A DNA stretch of 64,000 bases from Pelagibacteraceae bacterium AG-426-L23 (GCA_003213115.1 QCNU01000001.1:372001-436000), one strand, 5' to 3'. Counted from the stretch's first letter, positions 33,498-44,246 are shown. Made by a program: numbers and translations. Notes: a model not told the origin generated them from the sequence alone.

Positions 33498-36400
33498 ATG
33501 AAAAGATATATCAAGAATAAAAATTTTTTAATTAAGAACTTAGCTTATGATCCTTCTACAGAACACGAAGCGTGCGGCGTTGGACTTATTGCTTCTACAG
33601 ATGGTAAAAAATCTAGAAAAATTGTTGAGTATGGAATTCAAGCATTAAAAGCAGTTTGGCATAGAGGCGCTGTGGACGCTGATGGTAAATCCGGAGATGG
33701 CGCTGGAATCAAACTAGAAATTTCACCAGACTTTTTTAAAGAAAAAATATTGTCCACAGGTCATTCTCATAATGAAAATAGCAGAGTTTGTGTTGGTATG
33801 ATTTTTTTACCTAGAAATGATTACTCTAACCAAGAAAAGTGTAGATCTATAACAGAGAGTGTTTTGCTTGAGGAAAATTATTATATTTATGGTTGGAGAC
33901 AAGTCCCAGTTAACCCTAAAGTTTTAGGTGAAAAAGCTGAAATGAGCAGACCAGAGATCACTCAAGTTTTGTTTAGAAAAAATGAGCATTTAGAGACAGA
34001 TGATCTTGAAAGAGATCTTTTCGTTGTCAGAAAAAAAATAGAAAAATTAGCCCGTGAGTCTCAACTTAAAGAGTTTTATATTTGCTCTTTAAGTTCTAGA
34101 TCTATTGTCTACAAAGGAATGTTTTTAGCTGAGGCTTTAGCGGACTTTTATCCAGATCTGAAAGATAAAAATTTTAAATCAAGATTTGCAATTTTTCACC
34201 AAAGATATTCTACTAATACTTTTCCTAGCTGGGACTTAGCTCAGCCTTTTAGATCTTTAGCACACAACGGGGAGATAAATACAATTAAAGGAAATATTAA
34301 TTGGATGAAAATTCATGAACAGGATATGTCTAGTTCACTTTTTAAAAATGTTAATGACCTTAAACCTGTAATTCGAAGCTCATCGGATTCCGGTGCTCTT
34401 GATAATGTTTTTGAATTATTAACTCATTCTGGAAAATTGGCACCGTTAATCAAACTTATGATGATACCAGATGCGTGGTCTAAAAGAAGCAAAACAGTTC
34501 CAAAAAATCATCAACAGCTTTTTAATTTTTTAAACAGTAGTATTGAACCTTGGGATGGACCAGCAGCTATTTGCGCTACAGATGCAAAATGGGTAATAGC
34601 AGCTACAGACAGAAATGGACTAAGACCCCTTAGATATACCATAACATCTGACAATCTTGTTTTTGCAGGTTCAGAAACAGGAATGATAGAAATTCCAGAG
34701 GAAAAGATAATTTCAAAAGGCAGATTAGGTCCAGGACAAATTATTGCTATAGAGTTAAAAAAGGGTAAACTCTTTAAAGACGAAGAACTAAAAGATTATA
34801 TTTCTAAAGAGTATAAAAAATTCAATAAACAAATCATCGATTTAGATAAAAAATTTTCGAGCACTAAAGAGACACCAAGTTTTGTGAGTGATGAGTTAAG
34901 AAGAAGACAATATCTTTCCGGCTTTAGTATAGAGGACTTAGAGCTAATTCTACATCCAATGGTTGAGGATAGTAAAGAAACCACTGGTTCGATGGGGGAC
35001 GATACTCCTGTAGCTGTCTTATCGAGTCATTTTAGGCCAGTTGCTCATTATTTTAGGCAAAACTTTAGCCAAGTTACGAATCCACCTATCGACTCACTGA
35101 GAGAAAATAAAGTAATGAGTTTAAAAACTAGATTTGGAAATTTAGGAAACATTCTTGATTTTGACAATTTAACTGAGGACAATATTTACGTTTTAGATAG
35201 CCCTATTTTGTCAAATTCACAATTTAATAAATTTAAAAAATTATTTCAAAAAGATATAAAAACTTTGGACTGTACTTTTAATGTTAACTCTTCATTAAAG
35301 GATAGAATAGAATCTATAAGATTTGAAGCTGAAGTAGCGGTCCGAGAAGGGAGTAAAACTTTAATCCTAAGTGATATTAAAGTTTCTAAAGATCGTGCGA
35401 ATATTCCAATGATTCTAGCTGTTGGCGCTGTTCATTCTCATTTAGTCAAACTGGGTTTAAGAGGTTACTGCTCAATAAATGTTGAAACTTCTGAAACATT
35501 AGACACTCATTCTTTTGCAGTTTTAATTGGTGTAGGTGCCACAACAATTAATCCGTACTTAGCAATTGACAGTATTTATCAAAGATTTGAAAAAAAACTT
35601 TTTGGAAAACTAGATTTTGATACTTGCGTGAAGAGATTTAAAAAATCTATTGAAAATGGACTATTGAAAATAATGTCTAAAATGGGAATTTCAGTCATTA
35701 GCTCTTACAGAGGTGGTTGTAATTTTGAAGCTGTCGGCTTAAGTCGGGCTATTGTTTCAGACTATTTTCCTGGAATGGTATCACGTATTTCAGGGATAGG
35801 GATTACTGGGTTTGAAGAAAAAATTAAAAAACTTCATCAGAAAGCTTATGAAAAAAATGTATTTGTTTTACCAATTGGCGGAATTTATAAATATAGAAAA
35901 CTAGGAGAGGAACATCAATTTCAAGGGAATTTAATACACGTACTACAAACTGCTGTTGGAAACAAATCTTACGAAATATATAAAAAATACTCAAAAGGAA
36001 TACATAATTTATCTCCAATAAATTTGAGAGACTTATTAGAATTTAAAAAAGAAGGAAGTTCAATTGATATAAATGAAGTAGAAAAAGTTGAAGATTTGAC
36101 CAAAAGATTTGGAAGCGGAAGCATGTCACATGGCGCATTATCAGAGGAGGCCCATGAGACGTTAGCTATTGGTATGAACAGAATAAAAGGTGCATCGTGT
36201 AGTGGAGAAGGTGGCGAAGACTCAAAAAGATTTAAAAAATTAGAAAATGGTGACACTGCTAACTCTAGAGTTAAACAGGTAGCATCCGCAAGATTTGGAG
36301 TAACTATAGATTATTTAAATAATTGCAATGAAATAGAAATTAAAATTGCTCAGGGCGCAAAGCCTGGAGAAGGAGGTCAGTTACCTGGTTTTAAAGTTAC

Positions 36401-37994
36401 AAAAGATATTGCAAGGTTAAGACATTCAACTCCTGGTGTGACATTAATTTCTCCACCACCACATCATGACATTTATTCTATAGAAGATTTAGCGCAATTA
36501 ATTTACGATTTAAAACAAATCAATCCAAAAGCTAGAGTGGGTGTAAAACTAGTTGCTTCAACTGGTATTGGGACCATTGCTGCAGGAGTTGCTAAAGCTA
36601 AAGCAGACATAATATTAATTTCTGGTCACTCTGGTGGGACTGGTGCAAGCCCTCAAACTAGCATTAAGTATGCTGGAGTTCCATGGGAGATGGGTCTAAC
36701 AGAGGCTAATCAAATTTTGACACTTAATAATCTAAGACACAAAGTAACACTAAGAGTTGATGGTGGCCTAAAGACAGGCAGAGATATAGTAATGGCAGCA
36801 ATGATGGGAGCAGAGGAGTTTGGTATGGGCACTTCCTCATTAATAGCTATGGGCTGTATAATGGTTCGTCAGTGTCATTCTAATACATGTCCAGTGGGCG
36901 TTTGTACCCAAGATGAAAAATTAAGGGAAAAATTTACTGGCACACCTGAAAAAGTTGTGAATTTTTTTCAATTTGTAGCTCAAGAAGTTAGAGAAATACT
37001 TGCTGGATTAGGATTTAAAAATTTGAGCGAGGTAATTGGTAGAACAGATTTACTTACTCAAATCAGTAGAGGCTCACCAAATTTAGATGATTTAGATTTA
37101 AATCCTTTACTAGTACAAGCTGATCCAGGAACTAATAAAAGATATTGTGAGCAAAAAATAATTAACAAGGTCCCAGATACACTAGATGAAAAAATTTGGT
37201 TAGATATAAAAGATAAGTTTTCTGGCGATAAAAAAATTTCATTAAGCTACAACTCAAAAAATACTTATAGAGCTATAGGAACAAGATTATCTCATTATGT
37301 ATATAAGAAATTTGGCAAGGATAAATTAGATGATGATATTATTGAAATCAGATTAAATGGTTCGGCAGGTCAATCTCTAGGAGCTTTTCTATCAAAAGGC
37401 ATTAAAATTTTAGTTGAAGGAGACTCCAATGATTATGTTGGCAAAGGTTTATCGGGAGGTAAAATAGTAATTAGGCCTCCAAAAAACTCTAATTTAATTT
37501 CAAAAAAAAATGTTATAATTGGAAACACAGTACTTTATGGGGCTACTAAAGGAAAAATTTTTGCTAGAGGCCAAGCGGGCGAACGTTTTGCAGTAAGAAA
37601 TTCAGGAGGCATAGCTGTTGTAGAGGGTTGCGGGTCAAACGGTTGTGAGTACATGACAGGCGGAATTGTTGCAATATTAGGTGATGTGAGTGATAATTTT
37701 GCTGCTGGAATGACTGGTGGAATGGCTTTTGTTTACGACCCAGAAAATAAATTTGAAAATTTTGTAAATAATGAGTCAGTTGTTTATCAGATTCCCGAAA
37801 GTCTATATTGGATTGATCAACTTAAAAAGTTAATAGAAGAGTATTATGAAGAAACCAGCTCCGAAATTGCTGGAACAATACTTAATAATTTTTTATCAGA
37901 AATTAAAAAATTTAAACAAGTTTGCCCTATAGAGATGCTTGATAAGCTAGAAAATCCAATCTCATTAAAAACAAGTAAATCTAAATCAGCTTAA
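33498..37994 (+). CDS. gltB: Glutamate synthase large subunit
   Basis: Alpha chain of GOGAT, forming two glutamates from glutamine and 2-oxoglutarate. A short propeptide of about 24 residues precedes the catalytic Cys of EHEACGVG (class II amidotransferase, to about 430). FAIFHQRYSTNTFPSW and LAHNGEINTIKGN belong to it. The FMN/synthase domain contains EGGEDSKRF, KPGEGGQLPG, SGHSGGTGASP and the 3Fe-4S cysteines in CIMVRQCHSNTCPVGVC near 1130. The C-terminal beta-helix (GXXGXXXG repeats) is about 1250-1430. The 1498-residue length is normal. Confidence 0.97.
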   Translation: MKRYIKNKNFLIKNLAYDPSTEHEACGVGLIASTDGKKSRKIVEYGIQALKAVWHRGAVDADGKSGDGAGIKLEISPDFFKEKILSTGHSHNENSRVCVGMIFLPRNDYSNQEKCRSITESVLLEENYYIYGWRQVPVNPKVLGEKAEMSRPEITQVLFRKNEHLETDDLERDLFVVRKKIEKLARESQLKEFYICSLSSRSIVYKGMFLAEALADFYPDLKDKNFKSRFAIFHQRYSTNTFPSWDLAQPFRSLAHNGEINTIKGNINWMKIHEQDMSSSLFKNVNDLKPVIRSSSDSGALDNVFELLTHSGKLAPLIKLMMIPDAWSKRSKTVPKNHQQLFNFLNSSIEPWDGPAAICATDAKWVIAATDRNGLRPLRYTITSDNLVFAGSETGMIEIPEEKIISKGRLGPGQIIAIELKKGKLFKDEELKDYISKEYKKFNKQIIDLDKKFSSTKETPSFVSDELRRRQYLSGFSIEDLELILHPMVEDSKETTGSMGDDTPVAVLSSHFRPVAHYFRQNFSQVTNPPIDSLRENKVMSLKTRFGNLGNILDFDNLTEDNIYVLDSPILSNSQFNKFKKLFQKDIKTLDCTFNVNSSLKDRIESIRFEAEVAVREGSKTLILSDIKVSKDRANIPMILAVGAVHSHLVKLGLRGYCSINVETSETLDTHSFAVLIGVGATTINPYLAIDSIYQRFEKKLFGKLDFDTCVKRFKKSIENGLLKIMSKMGISVISSYRGGCNFEAVGLSRAIVSDYFPGMVSRISGIGITGFEEKIKKLHQKAYEKNVFVLPIGGIYKYRKLGEEHQFQGNLIHVLQTAVGNKSYEIYKKYSKGIHNLSPINLRDLLEFKKEGSSIDINEVEKVEDLTKRFGSGSMSHGALSEEAHETLAIGMNRIKGASCSGEGGEDSKRFKKLENGDTANSRVKQVASARFGVTIDYLNNCNEIEIKIAQGAKPGEGGQLPGFKVTKDIARLRHSTPGVTLISPPPHHDIYSIEDLAQLIYDLKQINPKARVGVKLVASTGIGTIAAGVAKAKADIILISGHSGGTGASPQTSIKYAGVPWEMGLTEANQILTLNNLRHKVTLRVDGGLKTGRDIVMAAMMGAEEFGMGTSSLIAMGCIMVRQCHSNTCPVGVCTQDEKLREKFTGTPEKVVNFFQFVAQEVREILAGLGFKNLSEVIGRTDLLTQISRGSPNLDDLDLNPLLVQADPGTNKRYCEQKIINKVPDTLDEKIWLDIKDKFSGDKKISLSYNSKNTYRAIGTRLSHYVYKKFGKDKLDDDIIEIRLNGSAGQSLGAFLSKGIKILVEGDSNDYVGKGLSGGKIVIRPPKNSNLISKKNVIIGNTVLYGATKGKIFARGQAGERFAVRNSGGIAVVEGCGSNGCEYMTGGIVAILGDVSDNFAAGMTGGMAFVYDPENKFENFVNNESVVYQIPESLYWIDQLKKLIEEYYEETSSEIAGTILNNFLSEIKKFKQVCPIEMLDKLENPISLKTSKSKSA

Positions 37995-38857
37995 TGAAAA
38001 ACAAAGATAAATTCTTTTTTTTTGGTTTTGGTCAGACCGCCAAGTATCTCGTTAACAACTTAGTGCAATCAAAAAAAAAATTCTCTTTTAACGCCACTAA
38101 TACAAAAAGAACAAGTCTTAAGACTTTTGGTAAAAAAAAATTTAAATCTTTCAAGTTCCGAGATAAATTTTATGATAGAAAATTGATCAAGAAATTAATT
38201 CAAGCTGATTATATACTAATTTCAATACCCCCTCGAAAAAAGAGAGATGTTGTTCTCGGAAGTTTTAGAAATTTATTAAAAAAATCAAGGTTTAAAAAAC
38301 TTATTTATTTATCAGCTACAAGTGTTTATGGAAATCATAATGGGAAATGGGTAAATGAAAATTCTAAACTTAAAGGCAGGACTAAACTTGGTTTAGGAAG
38401 AAAAATCGCAGAAAAGGCTTGGTTAAAATTTAGAGATCAAAACAAACTTGATATCAACGTATTACGTGTATCTGGTATTTATTCAAAAGAAAATAACGTT
38501 TTAAAAAAAATTTCTAGAACAAACATTTATGTAAAAGAGAAAAAATATTTTTCTAGAATTCGAATAGAAGATTTAGCTCAAATTCTTAAAAAAATGTTTT
38601 TTTCACAAAAAAAGTTTATGGTGCTCAACGCTTCTGATGATAAACCGGCAACAAATAAAGAGGTAGCAAATTTTGCAGCAAAACTTTTGAAAATTAAAAA
38701 TTTAAGACCTGTTCCAATAGCAAAATTTAAAAATAAAATGATTAAGGAATTTTATAAAGATTCAAAAAAAGTAAGTAACAAAAACATGAAAAATAAATTA
38801 CAGATTAAATTAAGGTTTCCTACATACAAAGAAGGATTAAAAAATTTGTTTAATTAA
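37994..38857 (+). CDS. NAD(P)-binding epimerase-like protein
   Basis: Extended-SDR/Rossmann protein of 287 residues. FFFGFGQTAKYLVNNL at the N-terminus is the dinucleotide fold, followed by ILISIPPRKK, LIYLSATSVYGNHNGKWVNE near 110, an ISGIYS-like strand (VLRVSGIYSKENN) and RIRIEDLAQIL near 195. It resembles the YeeZ/SDR_a4-type nucleoside-diphosphate-sugar epimerase group. The substrate is unknown. The ATG overlaps the gltB stop by 1 nt. The end overlaps the convergent hydrolase gene by 21 nt. Confidence 0.8.
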   Translation: MKNKDKFFFFGFGQTAKYLVNNLVQSKKKFSFNATNTKRTSLKTFGKKKFKSFKFRDKFYDRKLIKKLIQADYILISIPPRKKRDVVLGSFRNLLKKSRFKKLIYLSATSVYGNHNGKWVNENSKLKGRTKLGLGRKIAEKAWLKFRDQNKLDINVLRVSGIYSKENNVLKKISRTNIYVKEKKYFSRIRIEDLAQILKKMFFSQKKFMVLNASDDKPATNKEVANFAAKLLKIKNLRPVPIAKFKNKMIKEFYKDSKKVSNKNMKNKLQIKLRFPTYKEGLKNLFN

Positions 38858-39598
38858 TTTTTTAATCTCAGTATTTATTTTTTTAAGATTTATTTTTTTT
38901 GATAAACTATGATCTCCATTTTTAATAACAAACAATTTTTTCTTTTTATTATTAAATAATTTTAAGGTCCTTTTCGAAAAAATAATTGGAACAGTTTTAT
39001 CATTTGTGCCATGAAATAAAATAGCAGGAATTTTTAATCTTATGTTTGAAAACACTTTATTTTTTCTTCCATCAAATATTAATTTTTTTGTAATTGGATA
39101 AGTAGATTTATAATCATTTTCTAGCTCAACAATATTATTTTTTAAAATTTGATTTCTCATTTTTTGCGTGAAATGCCTCCACATTATTTTTTCAGTAAAT
39201 TCAGGCGCTGAAGCTATTCCAACAAATCCCACCAACTGTTTTTTAAAATATTTTGCTAAATTTAAAGCTATCCAACTACCCATACTTGATCCTATAAAAA
39301 TAATCTTTTTATTTTTAGGAATTTTATTTTTTATTAAATCTTTAGCGTCATCGCTCCATTCAGAAATAGATCCGTTAATGAATTTTCCACTAGATTTTCC
39401 GTGTCCAGAGTATTCGAATCTTAGAAAACCAATTTTTAATTTCTTAGCAAAAAGTTCAAAACTTAATGGCTTTTCTCCAACCATGTCAGACATAAAACCA
39501 TGAAAAAAAATTAAAACTAATCCTTTTTCCCGGTTTATTAAAGAATATCTAATTCTTCTATTTTTACTCGTTAAATAAAATTTAATTTTTTTTTTCAC
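38837..39598 (-). CDS. Alpha/beta hydrolase
   Basis: A 253-residue alpha/beta hydrolase. The oxyanion-side motif is LIFFHGFMSDMVGEKP near residue 30, RFEYSGHGKSSGKF follows, the nucleophile elbow is GSSMGSWIALNLA (Ser near 105), and the C-terminal LFHGTNDKTVPI and NGDHSLS supply Asp and His. It resembles the YqiA/BEM46-like group. The substrate is unknown. It has its own promoter region in the 59-bp gap shared with galE and overlaps the convergent epimerase gene. Confidence 0.85.
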   Translation of the reverse strand: MKKKIKFYLTSKNRRIRYSLINREKGLVLIFFHGFMSDMVGEKPLSFELFAKKLKIGFLRFEYSGHGKSSGKFINGSISEWSDDAKDLIKNKIPKNKKIIFIGSSMGSWIALNLAKYFKKQLVGFVGIASAPEFTEKIMWRHFTQKMRNQILKNNIVELENDYKSTYPITKKLIFDGRKNKVFSNIRLKIPAILFHGTNDKTVPIIFSKRTLKLFNNKKKKLFVIKNGDHSLSKKINLKKINTEIKKLIKQIF

Positions 39599-39657
39599 AA
39601 TTCTAAATATATAGATATATAATAAGTATTCTATAATTTTGAACGTAAACTTATTTA

Positions 39658-40632
39658 ATGAATATTCTACTTACTGGTGGAGCTGGGTACATAGGAAGTC
39701 ATACATCGCTTTTATTAATTGACAAAGGTCATGAAGTCACGATTGTAGATAATTTAATTAGCGGAAATTCTAAATTGGTTCCCAAGAAAGCTAATTTTAT
39801 TAATTCAGATATATCAGATGAAAAAAAGATTAGAGATCTTCTAAAAAAAGAAAAATTTGATCTCATTATGCATTTTGCAGGCTTGGTGAAAGTAGAGGAG
39901 TCACTCTTACACCCAGAAAGATATAAACTTAACAACGTCGATAAAGCTAAAACTTTTATGAAGGTCTGTATGGAGTGTGGTTTAAATAAAATTATTTTTT
40001 CTTCCTCCGCTGGTGTTTACGGGAATACTCCTAGCATGGAAAAAGTCAATGAGAGTAGCGAGCTGATGCCTACTAATCCATACTCTAAAACAAAACACGA
40101 ATTTGAAAAATATTTGTTAAATTTATCAAAGGAAAAAAAAATAAAATGTATAATTTTGAGATATTTTAATGTAGCTGGAGCAGATGAGAAAAAAAGATCA
40201 GGGCTTGTTGCAAAAAAATCAAATAATTTAATTAAATCAATATGTGAAGTTGCTACAAACAAAAGATCAAACATTGTTATTAATGGAGATGATTACGATA
40301 CTCAAGATGGCACCCCAGTAAGAGACTTTATTCATGTTACTGATTTAGCTGAAATGCATACAATAGCTGCTGAAAATTTAAATAAAAAAAACTCAGAAAT
40401 TTATAACTGTGGTTATGGCGAGGGTTACTCAGTAAAACAAGTTGTATTAGAAATGGAAAAAATTCTTAACCGTTCTTTAAATAAAGAAATTGGTAGAAGA
40501 AGAGAAGGCGATATACCTTACTCCGTTGCAGACACCACAAAATTTAAAAAAGAATTTGATTGGAATCCGAAATATAATAGTCTTAATTATATTTTGAAAA
40601 CAGCTTTAGAATGGGAGAAAATTTTTGAGTAA
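39658..40632 (+). CDS. galE: UDP-glucose 4-epimerase
   Basis: Interconverts UDP-glucose and UDP-galactose for surface glycans. NAD motif TGGAGYIGSHTSLLLIDKGH at residue 6, IMHFAGLVKVEESL near 80, the catalytic SSSAGVYG and YSKTK near 120-145, ILRYFNVAGAD, and GTPVRDFIHVTDLAEMH near 215. The 324 residues are normal for GalE. It overlaps the glycosyltransferase gene by 8 nt and heads the rightward run that continues through thrS to lepA. Confidence 0.93.
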   Translation: MNILLTGGAGYIGSHTSLLLIDKGHEVTIVDNLISGNSKLVPKKANFINSDISDEKKIRDLLKKEKFDLIMHFAGLVKVEESLLHPERYKLNNVDKAKTFMKVCMECGLNKIIFSSSAGVYGNTPSMEKVNESSELMPTNPYSKTKHEFEKYLLNLSKEKKIKCIILRYFNVAGADEKKRSGLVAKKSNNLIKSICEVATNKRSNIVINGDDYDTQDGTPVRDFIHVTDLAEMHTIAAENLNKKNSEIYNCGYGEGYSVKQVVLEMEKILNRSLNKEIGRRREGDIPYSVADTTKFKKEFDWNPKYNSLNYILKTALEWEKIFE

Positions 40633-41776
40633 AATGAAAATTCTACAAGTTATACCTAAATTAGGTTATGGTGGTGCAGAAACAGGTTGCTATGACTTAG
40701 CTCATTTTTTATACGAGAAAGATTGTAAATCATTTATTATTACTAGCGGTGGACAACTGCTAAAATATGTAAAAAAAAACAAAGTAAAAATTTTTAGACT
40801 TCCAGTTCATTCTAAAAATATAATATTAATGCTTTTTAATACATTAATAATTTCTTTAATAGTTTTGATTTACAATATAGACATAGTTCATGCTAGAAGT
40901 AGAGCGCCAGCATGGTCATGTTTATGGGCTTGTTTTTTAACGAGAAGAAAATTTGTAACTACGTTTCACGGAACTTATAATTTTTCAAATGCATTTAAAA
41001 AATTTTATAATAGTGTTATGGTCAAATCTAAGTTGATTATTGCTGGCTCAAATTTTATTTTTAATCATATAAATGAAAATTACGAAAAATTTTTAAATTC
41101 AAAAAATAAATTAATGGTAATTTTCAGAGGAATTAATCTAGAATATTTTGATGAAGGAAATATTACAGATAATAAAAGAAAAAAATTAATTTCGGACTGG
41201 AACTTAGACTTAGAAAAAAAAACTATACTTCTGCCTGGGAGACTGACAAGTTGGAAAGGTCAAAATATCCTAATTGAAGCATTAAACATTCTTATAGAAG
41301 ATTATAATAAAACGAATTTTCAGGCTATAATATTAGGTTCTGATCAGGGTAGAAAAATTTATTCAAAGAAACTTTTTAGTTTAGTAGAGAGATATCAACT
41401 TAATCAAAAAGTCAGATTTATAACCCATGCAAAAGATATGCCCGTTGCTTATTCTGTGGCTGATATAGTTGTTTCAAGCTCAATTGAACCCGAAGCTTTT
41501 GGAAGAGTAGCAGTTGAAGCTCAAGCTATGAAAAAACCTATAGTTGCGAGCGACATAGGAGGTTCAAAAGAAACTGTTCTTCATGAAAAATCTGGAATAT
41601 TATATAAAGCAGGAGATGCAAGAGAATTGGCTAAAGTACTTAATAAACTCATAGAACTAGATAAAGAAGCATTGTATTCAATGGGAAACGAAGGTAGAAA
41701 AAACGTAACAAAAAAATTTAATGTTGAACAAATGTGTCAGACAACTTTTAATGAATATAAAAAATTACTTAAATAG
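40625..41776 (+). CDS. Family 4 glycosyltransferase
   Basis: GT-B glycosyltransferase of 383 residues. N-terminal VIPKLGYGGAETGCYDLAHFL (acceptor domain start), VHARSRAPAW, TTFHGTYNF, and the C-terminal donor domain LLPGRLTSWKGQNILIEAL near 205 with SSIEPEAFGRVAVEAQAMKKPIVASDIGG near 285, the EX7E motif of GT4. A role in lipopolysaccharide or another surface glycan is likely from the galE neighbour. It ends 4 bp before thrS. Confidence 0.9.
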   Translation: MSKMKILQVIPKLGYGGAETGCYDLAHFLYEKDCKSFIITSGGQLLKYVKKNKVKIFRLPVHSKNIILMLFNTLIISLIVLIYNIDIVHARSRAPAWSCLWACFLTRRKFVTTFHGTYNFSNAFKKFYNSVMVKSKLIIAGSNFIFNHINENYEKFLNSKNKLMVIFRGINLEYFDEGNITDNKRKKLISDWNLDLEKKTILLPGRLTSWKGQNILIEALNILIEDYNKTNFQAIILGSDQGRKIYSKKLFSLVERYQLNQKVRFITHAKDMPVAYSVADIVVSSSIEPEAFGRVAVEAQAMKKPIVASDIGGSKETVLHEKSGILYKAGDARELAKVLNKLIELDKEALYSMGNEGRKNVTKKFNVEQMCQTTFNEYKKLLK

Positions 41777-41780
41777 TTAA

Positions 41781-43700
41781 ATGCCTGATATAAAACTTTT
41801 AGACGGAAAAAAGATACCATTCACAAAATCAATAAACGGATTCGAATTAGCTAAAAAAATTAGTAAAACTTTAGAAAAAGAAGCATTAATTATGGAGGTA
41901 GACGGAGAATTAAAAGATCTTAGCTACCAAATTAAGAAGAACTCTGTAGTTAAAATTGTTACCTCTAAAGATAAAGAGGGATTAGAAGTTTTAAGACATG
42001 ATGCCGCCCATATTATGGCAATGTCAGTACAAGAGCTATTTCCAGGTACTCAAGTAACTATTGGCCCAGTTATAGAGAATGGTTTTTACTACGATTTTGC
42101 AAGAAAAGATCCGTTTACTAGCGATGACTTAAAAAAGATAGAAAAAAAAATGTCTGAAATAATCGATCGAGACGTAAAAACAAAAAGAGAAGTTTGGGAG
42201 AGAGGCAAGGCGATTGCACACTTCAAAAAGATTGGAGAGAAATATAAAGCCGAGATCATTGAAAGTATACCAGCTAATGAGGAGCTATCTATTTATCACC
42301 ATGGCGATACTTGGCATGATTTATGTAGAGGCCCCCATTTAGCTTCCTCAGGTAAGATCGGAAAAGCTTTTAAACTCACAAAAGTATCTGGAGCTTATTG
42401 GCGTGGAGACTCAAAAAATGAAATGCTACAAAGGATATATGGAACTTGCTGGAATTCAAAAAAAGATCTTGATGATTACCTTAATAGACTGGAAGAGGCT
42501 GAAAAAAGAGATCATAGAAAATTAGGAAAAGAGATGAATCTTTTTCATTTTAGGGAGGAGAGTCCCGGTGCAGTTTTTTGGCACGAAAAAGGATGGATTT
42601 TATTTCAAAGATTAATCGAATACATGAGGTTAAAACAAAGACTGGCAGGTTATAAAGAGATTAATACTCCTGAAATTTTAGATAAGTCTCTGTGGGAAAA
42701 ATCCGGACACTGGGAAAAATTTGGAGAAAATATGTACACATCAGAAACTCCAGATGAGAAAACTTTTGCTATAAAACCTATGAATTGTCCTGGATGTGTT
42801 CAAGTGTTTAATCAAGGACTTAAAAGTTATAGAGACCTGCCACTTAAATTATCTGAATTTGGAAAAGTTCACAGGTATGAGGCGTCCGGTGCCTTACACG
42901 GATTATTAAGAGTGAGAGCTTTTACTCAAGATGATGCACATATATTTTGTACTGAAGAACAAATAACTGAGGAGTGTTTAAGCGTTACTAACTTGATACT
43001 AGAAATTTATAAAGATCTAGGTTTTAAAGATGTTTTACTTCAATTTTCTGATCGTCCAGAAAAAAGAGTTGGAGATGATAAAATTTGGGATAAATCAGAA
43101 GCAGCTTTACTAACTGCAATAAAAAAATCAAAATTAAAATATGAAATTAATAAAGGTGATGGCGCCTTTTATGGACCAAAAATAGACTTTGTTCTTCGTG
43201 ATGCTATCGGTAGAGACTGGCAATGTGGAACTTTACAAGTAGATCTAAATTTACCTGGTAGGCTAGGAGCAAGTTTTGTAGATAAAGATGGATCAAAAAA
43301 AATTCCGGTAATGTTACATAGAGCATTATTTGGTTCACTCGAAAGATTTATAGGAATACTTATCGAGCATTATGCAGGCAAATTACCTTTGTGGTTATCT
43401 CCAACACAAGCTGTAGTACTACCTATCTCGGAAGAGAACAATAATTACTCAAAAAAGTTGTTTGAAGATTTATTTAAAGAAGGTATAAAATGCGAAGTGG
43501 ATTTAAAAAATCAAAAAATTAATTACAAAATTAGAGAACATTCTTTATCAAAGGTTCCCATACTTTTAATTTGTGGTAAAAAAGAAGAAGAAAAAAATAC
43601 AGTTACTATTCGAAAGCTAGGATCTGAAAAGCAAGAAACAATCAAAAAAGAAAAGCTAATTAATGATCTGATTATGTTAAATAAATTTCCTTTAAATTAA
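41781..43700 (+). CDS. thrS: Threonyl-tRNA synthetase
   Basis: Class II synthetase of 639 residues. TGS domain at residues 1-60 (PDIKLLDGKKIPF). The editing domain has HDAAHIMAMSVQELFPG near 74 and the second zinc-type motif HDLCRGPHL near 180. The catalytic core covers 240-530, with MNCPGCVQVFNQG, VHRYEASGALHGLLRVRAFTQDDAHIFC and LHRALFGSLERFIGILIEHY. The anticodon-binding domain covers the last 100 residues. It leads into infC-rpmI-rplT, the classical order. Confidence 0.98.
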   Translation: MPDIKLLDGKKIPFTKSINGFELAKKISKTLEKEALIMEVDGELKDLSYQIKKNSVVKIVTSKDKEGLEVLRHDAAHIMAMSVQELFPGTQVTIGPVIENGFYYDFARKDPFTSDDLKKIEKKMSEIIDRDVKTKREVWERGKAIAHFKKIGEKYKAEIIESIPANEELSIYHHGDTWHDLCRGPHLASSGKIGKAFKLTKVSGAYWRGDSKNEMLQRIYGTCWNSKKDLDDYLNRLEEAEKRDHRKLGKEMNLFHFREESPGAVFWHEKGWILFQRLIEYMRLKQRLAGYKEINTPEILDKSLWEKSGHWEKFGENMYTSETPDEKTFAIKPMNCPGCVQVFNQGLKSYRDLPLKLSEFGKVHRYEASGALHGLLRVRAFTQDDAHIFCTEEQITEECLSVTNLILEIYKDLGFKDVLLQFSDRPEKRVGDDKIWDKSEAALLTAIKKSKLKYEINKGDGAFYGPKIDFVLRDAIGRDWQCGTLQVDLNLPGRLGASFVDKDGSKKIPVMLHRALFGSLERFIGILIEHYAGKLPLWLSPTQAVVLPISEENNNYSKKLFEDLFKEGIKCEVDLKNQKINYKIREHSLSKVPILLICGKKEEEKNTVTIRKLGSEKQETIKKEKLINDLIMLNKFPLN

Positions 43701-44246
43701 GTGTCAAATTATAAAAATAATTATTTTCAAAAAAGATCTAAACCTCAAGGACCAAGAGTAAATGAGAAAATAAGAGCTTTAGATGTTCAAGTTATTGGAA
43801 GCGAAGGTAACAATCTTGGTGTTTTAACATTAAAGAAAGCTATTGAAATTGCAAAAGACGAAAGTTTAGATTTAATCGAAATCTCACCAAATGCTAATCC
43901 TCCAGTATGTAAAATAATGGACATTGGTAAATATAAATATGATTTACAAAAAAAGGCGAGTTTAGCTAAAAAAAAACAAAAAGTGGTTTCCCTAAAAGAG
44001 CTGAAGTTGAGACCTGGAACTGAAATTCATGATTACAATTTTAAACTAAAAAATGCGAAAAAATTTTTAGTTAAAGGAGATAAAGTGAAGTTTACTGTTA
44101 AATTTAAAGGCAGAGAAATGCAACATATTCAATTAGGCAAAGATTTAATGAATAGGATTATTGAAGACACAAAAGAAGTTGGAAAAATAGAAACACACCC
44201 TAAATTTGAAGGCAAACAAATGATAATGGTGATACAGCCTATTTAA
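43701..44246 (+). CDS. infC: Translation initiation factor IF-3
   Basis: Binds the 30S subunit and checks start-codon pairing. Residues from about 18: RVNEKIRALDVQVIGSEGNNLGVLTLKKAIEIA (N domain), linker KYDLQKKASLAKKKQKVVSLKELKLRP, then the C domain GDKVKFTVKFKGREMQH. 181 residues. The start is GTG immediately after the thrS stop (0 bp). Many bacteria use a rare AUU start for IF-3 autoregulation. Here it is GTG. Confidence 0.97.
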   Translation: MSNYKNNYFQKRSKPQGPRVNEKIRALDVQVIGSEGNNLGVLTLKKAIEIAKDESLDLIEISPNANPPVCKIMDIGKYKYDLQKKASLAKKKQKVVSLKELKLRPGTEIHDYNFKLKNAKKFLVKGDKVKFTVKFKGREMQHIQLGKDLMNRIIEDTKEVGKIETHPKFEGKQMIMVIQPI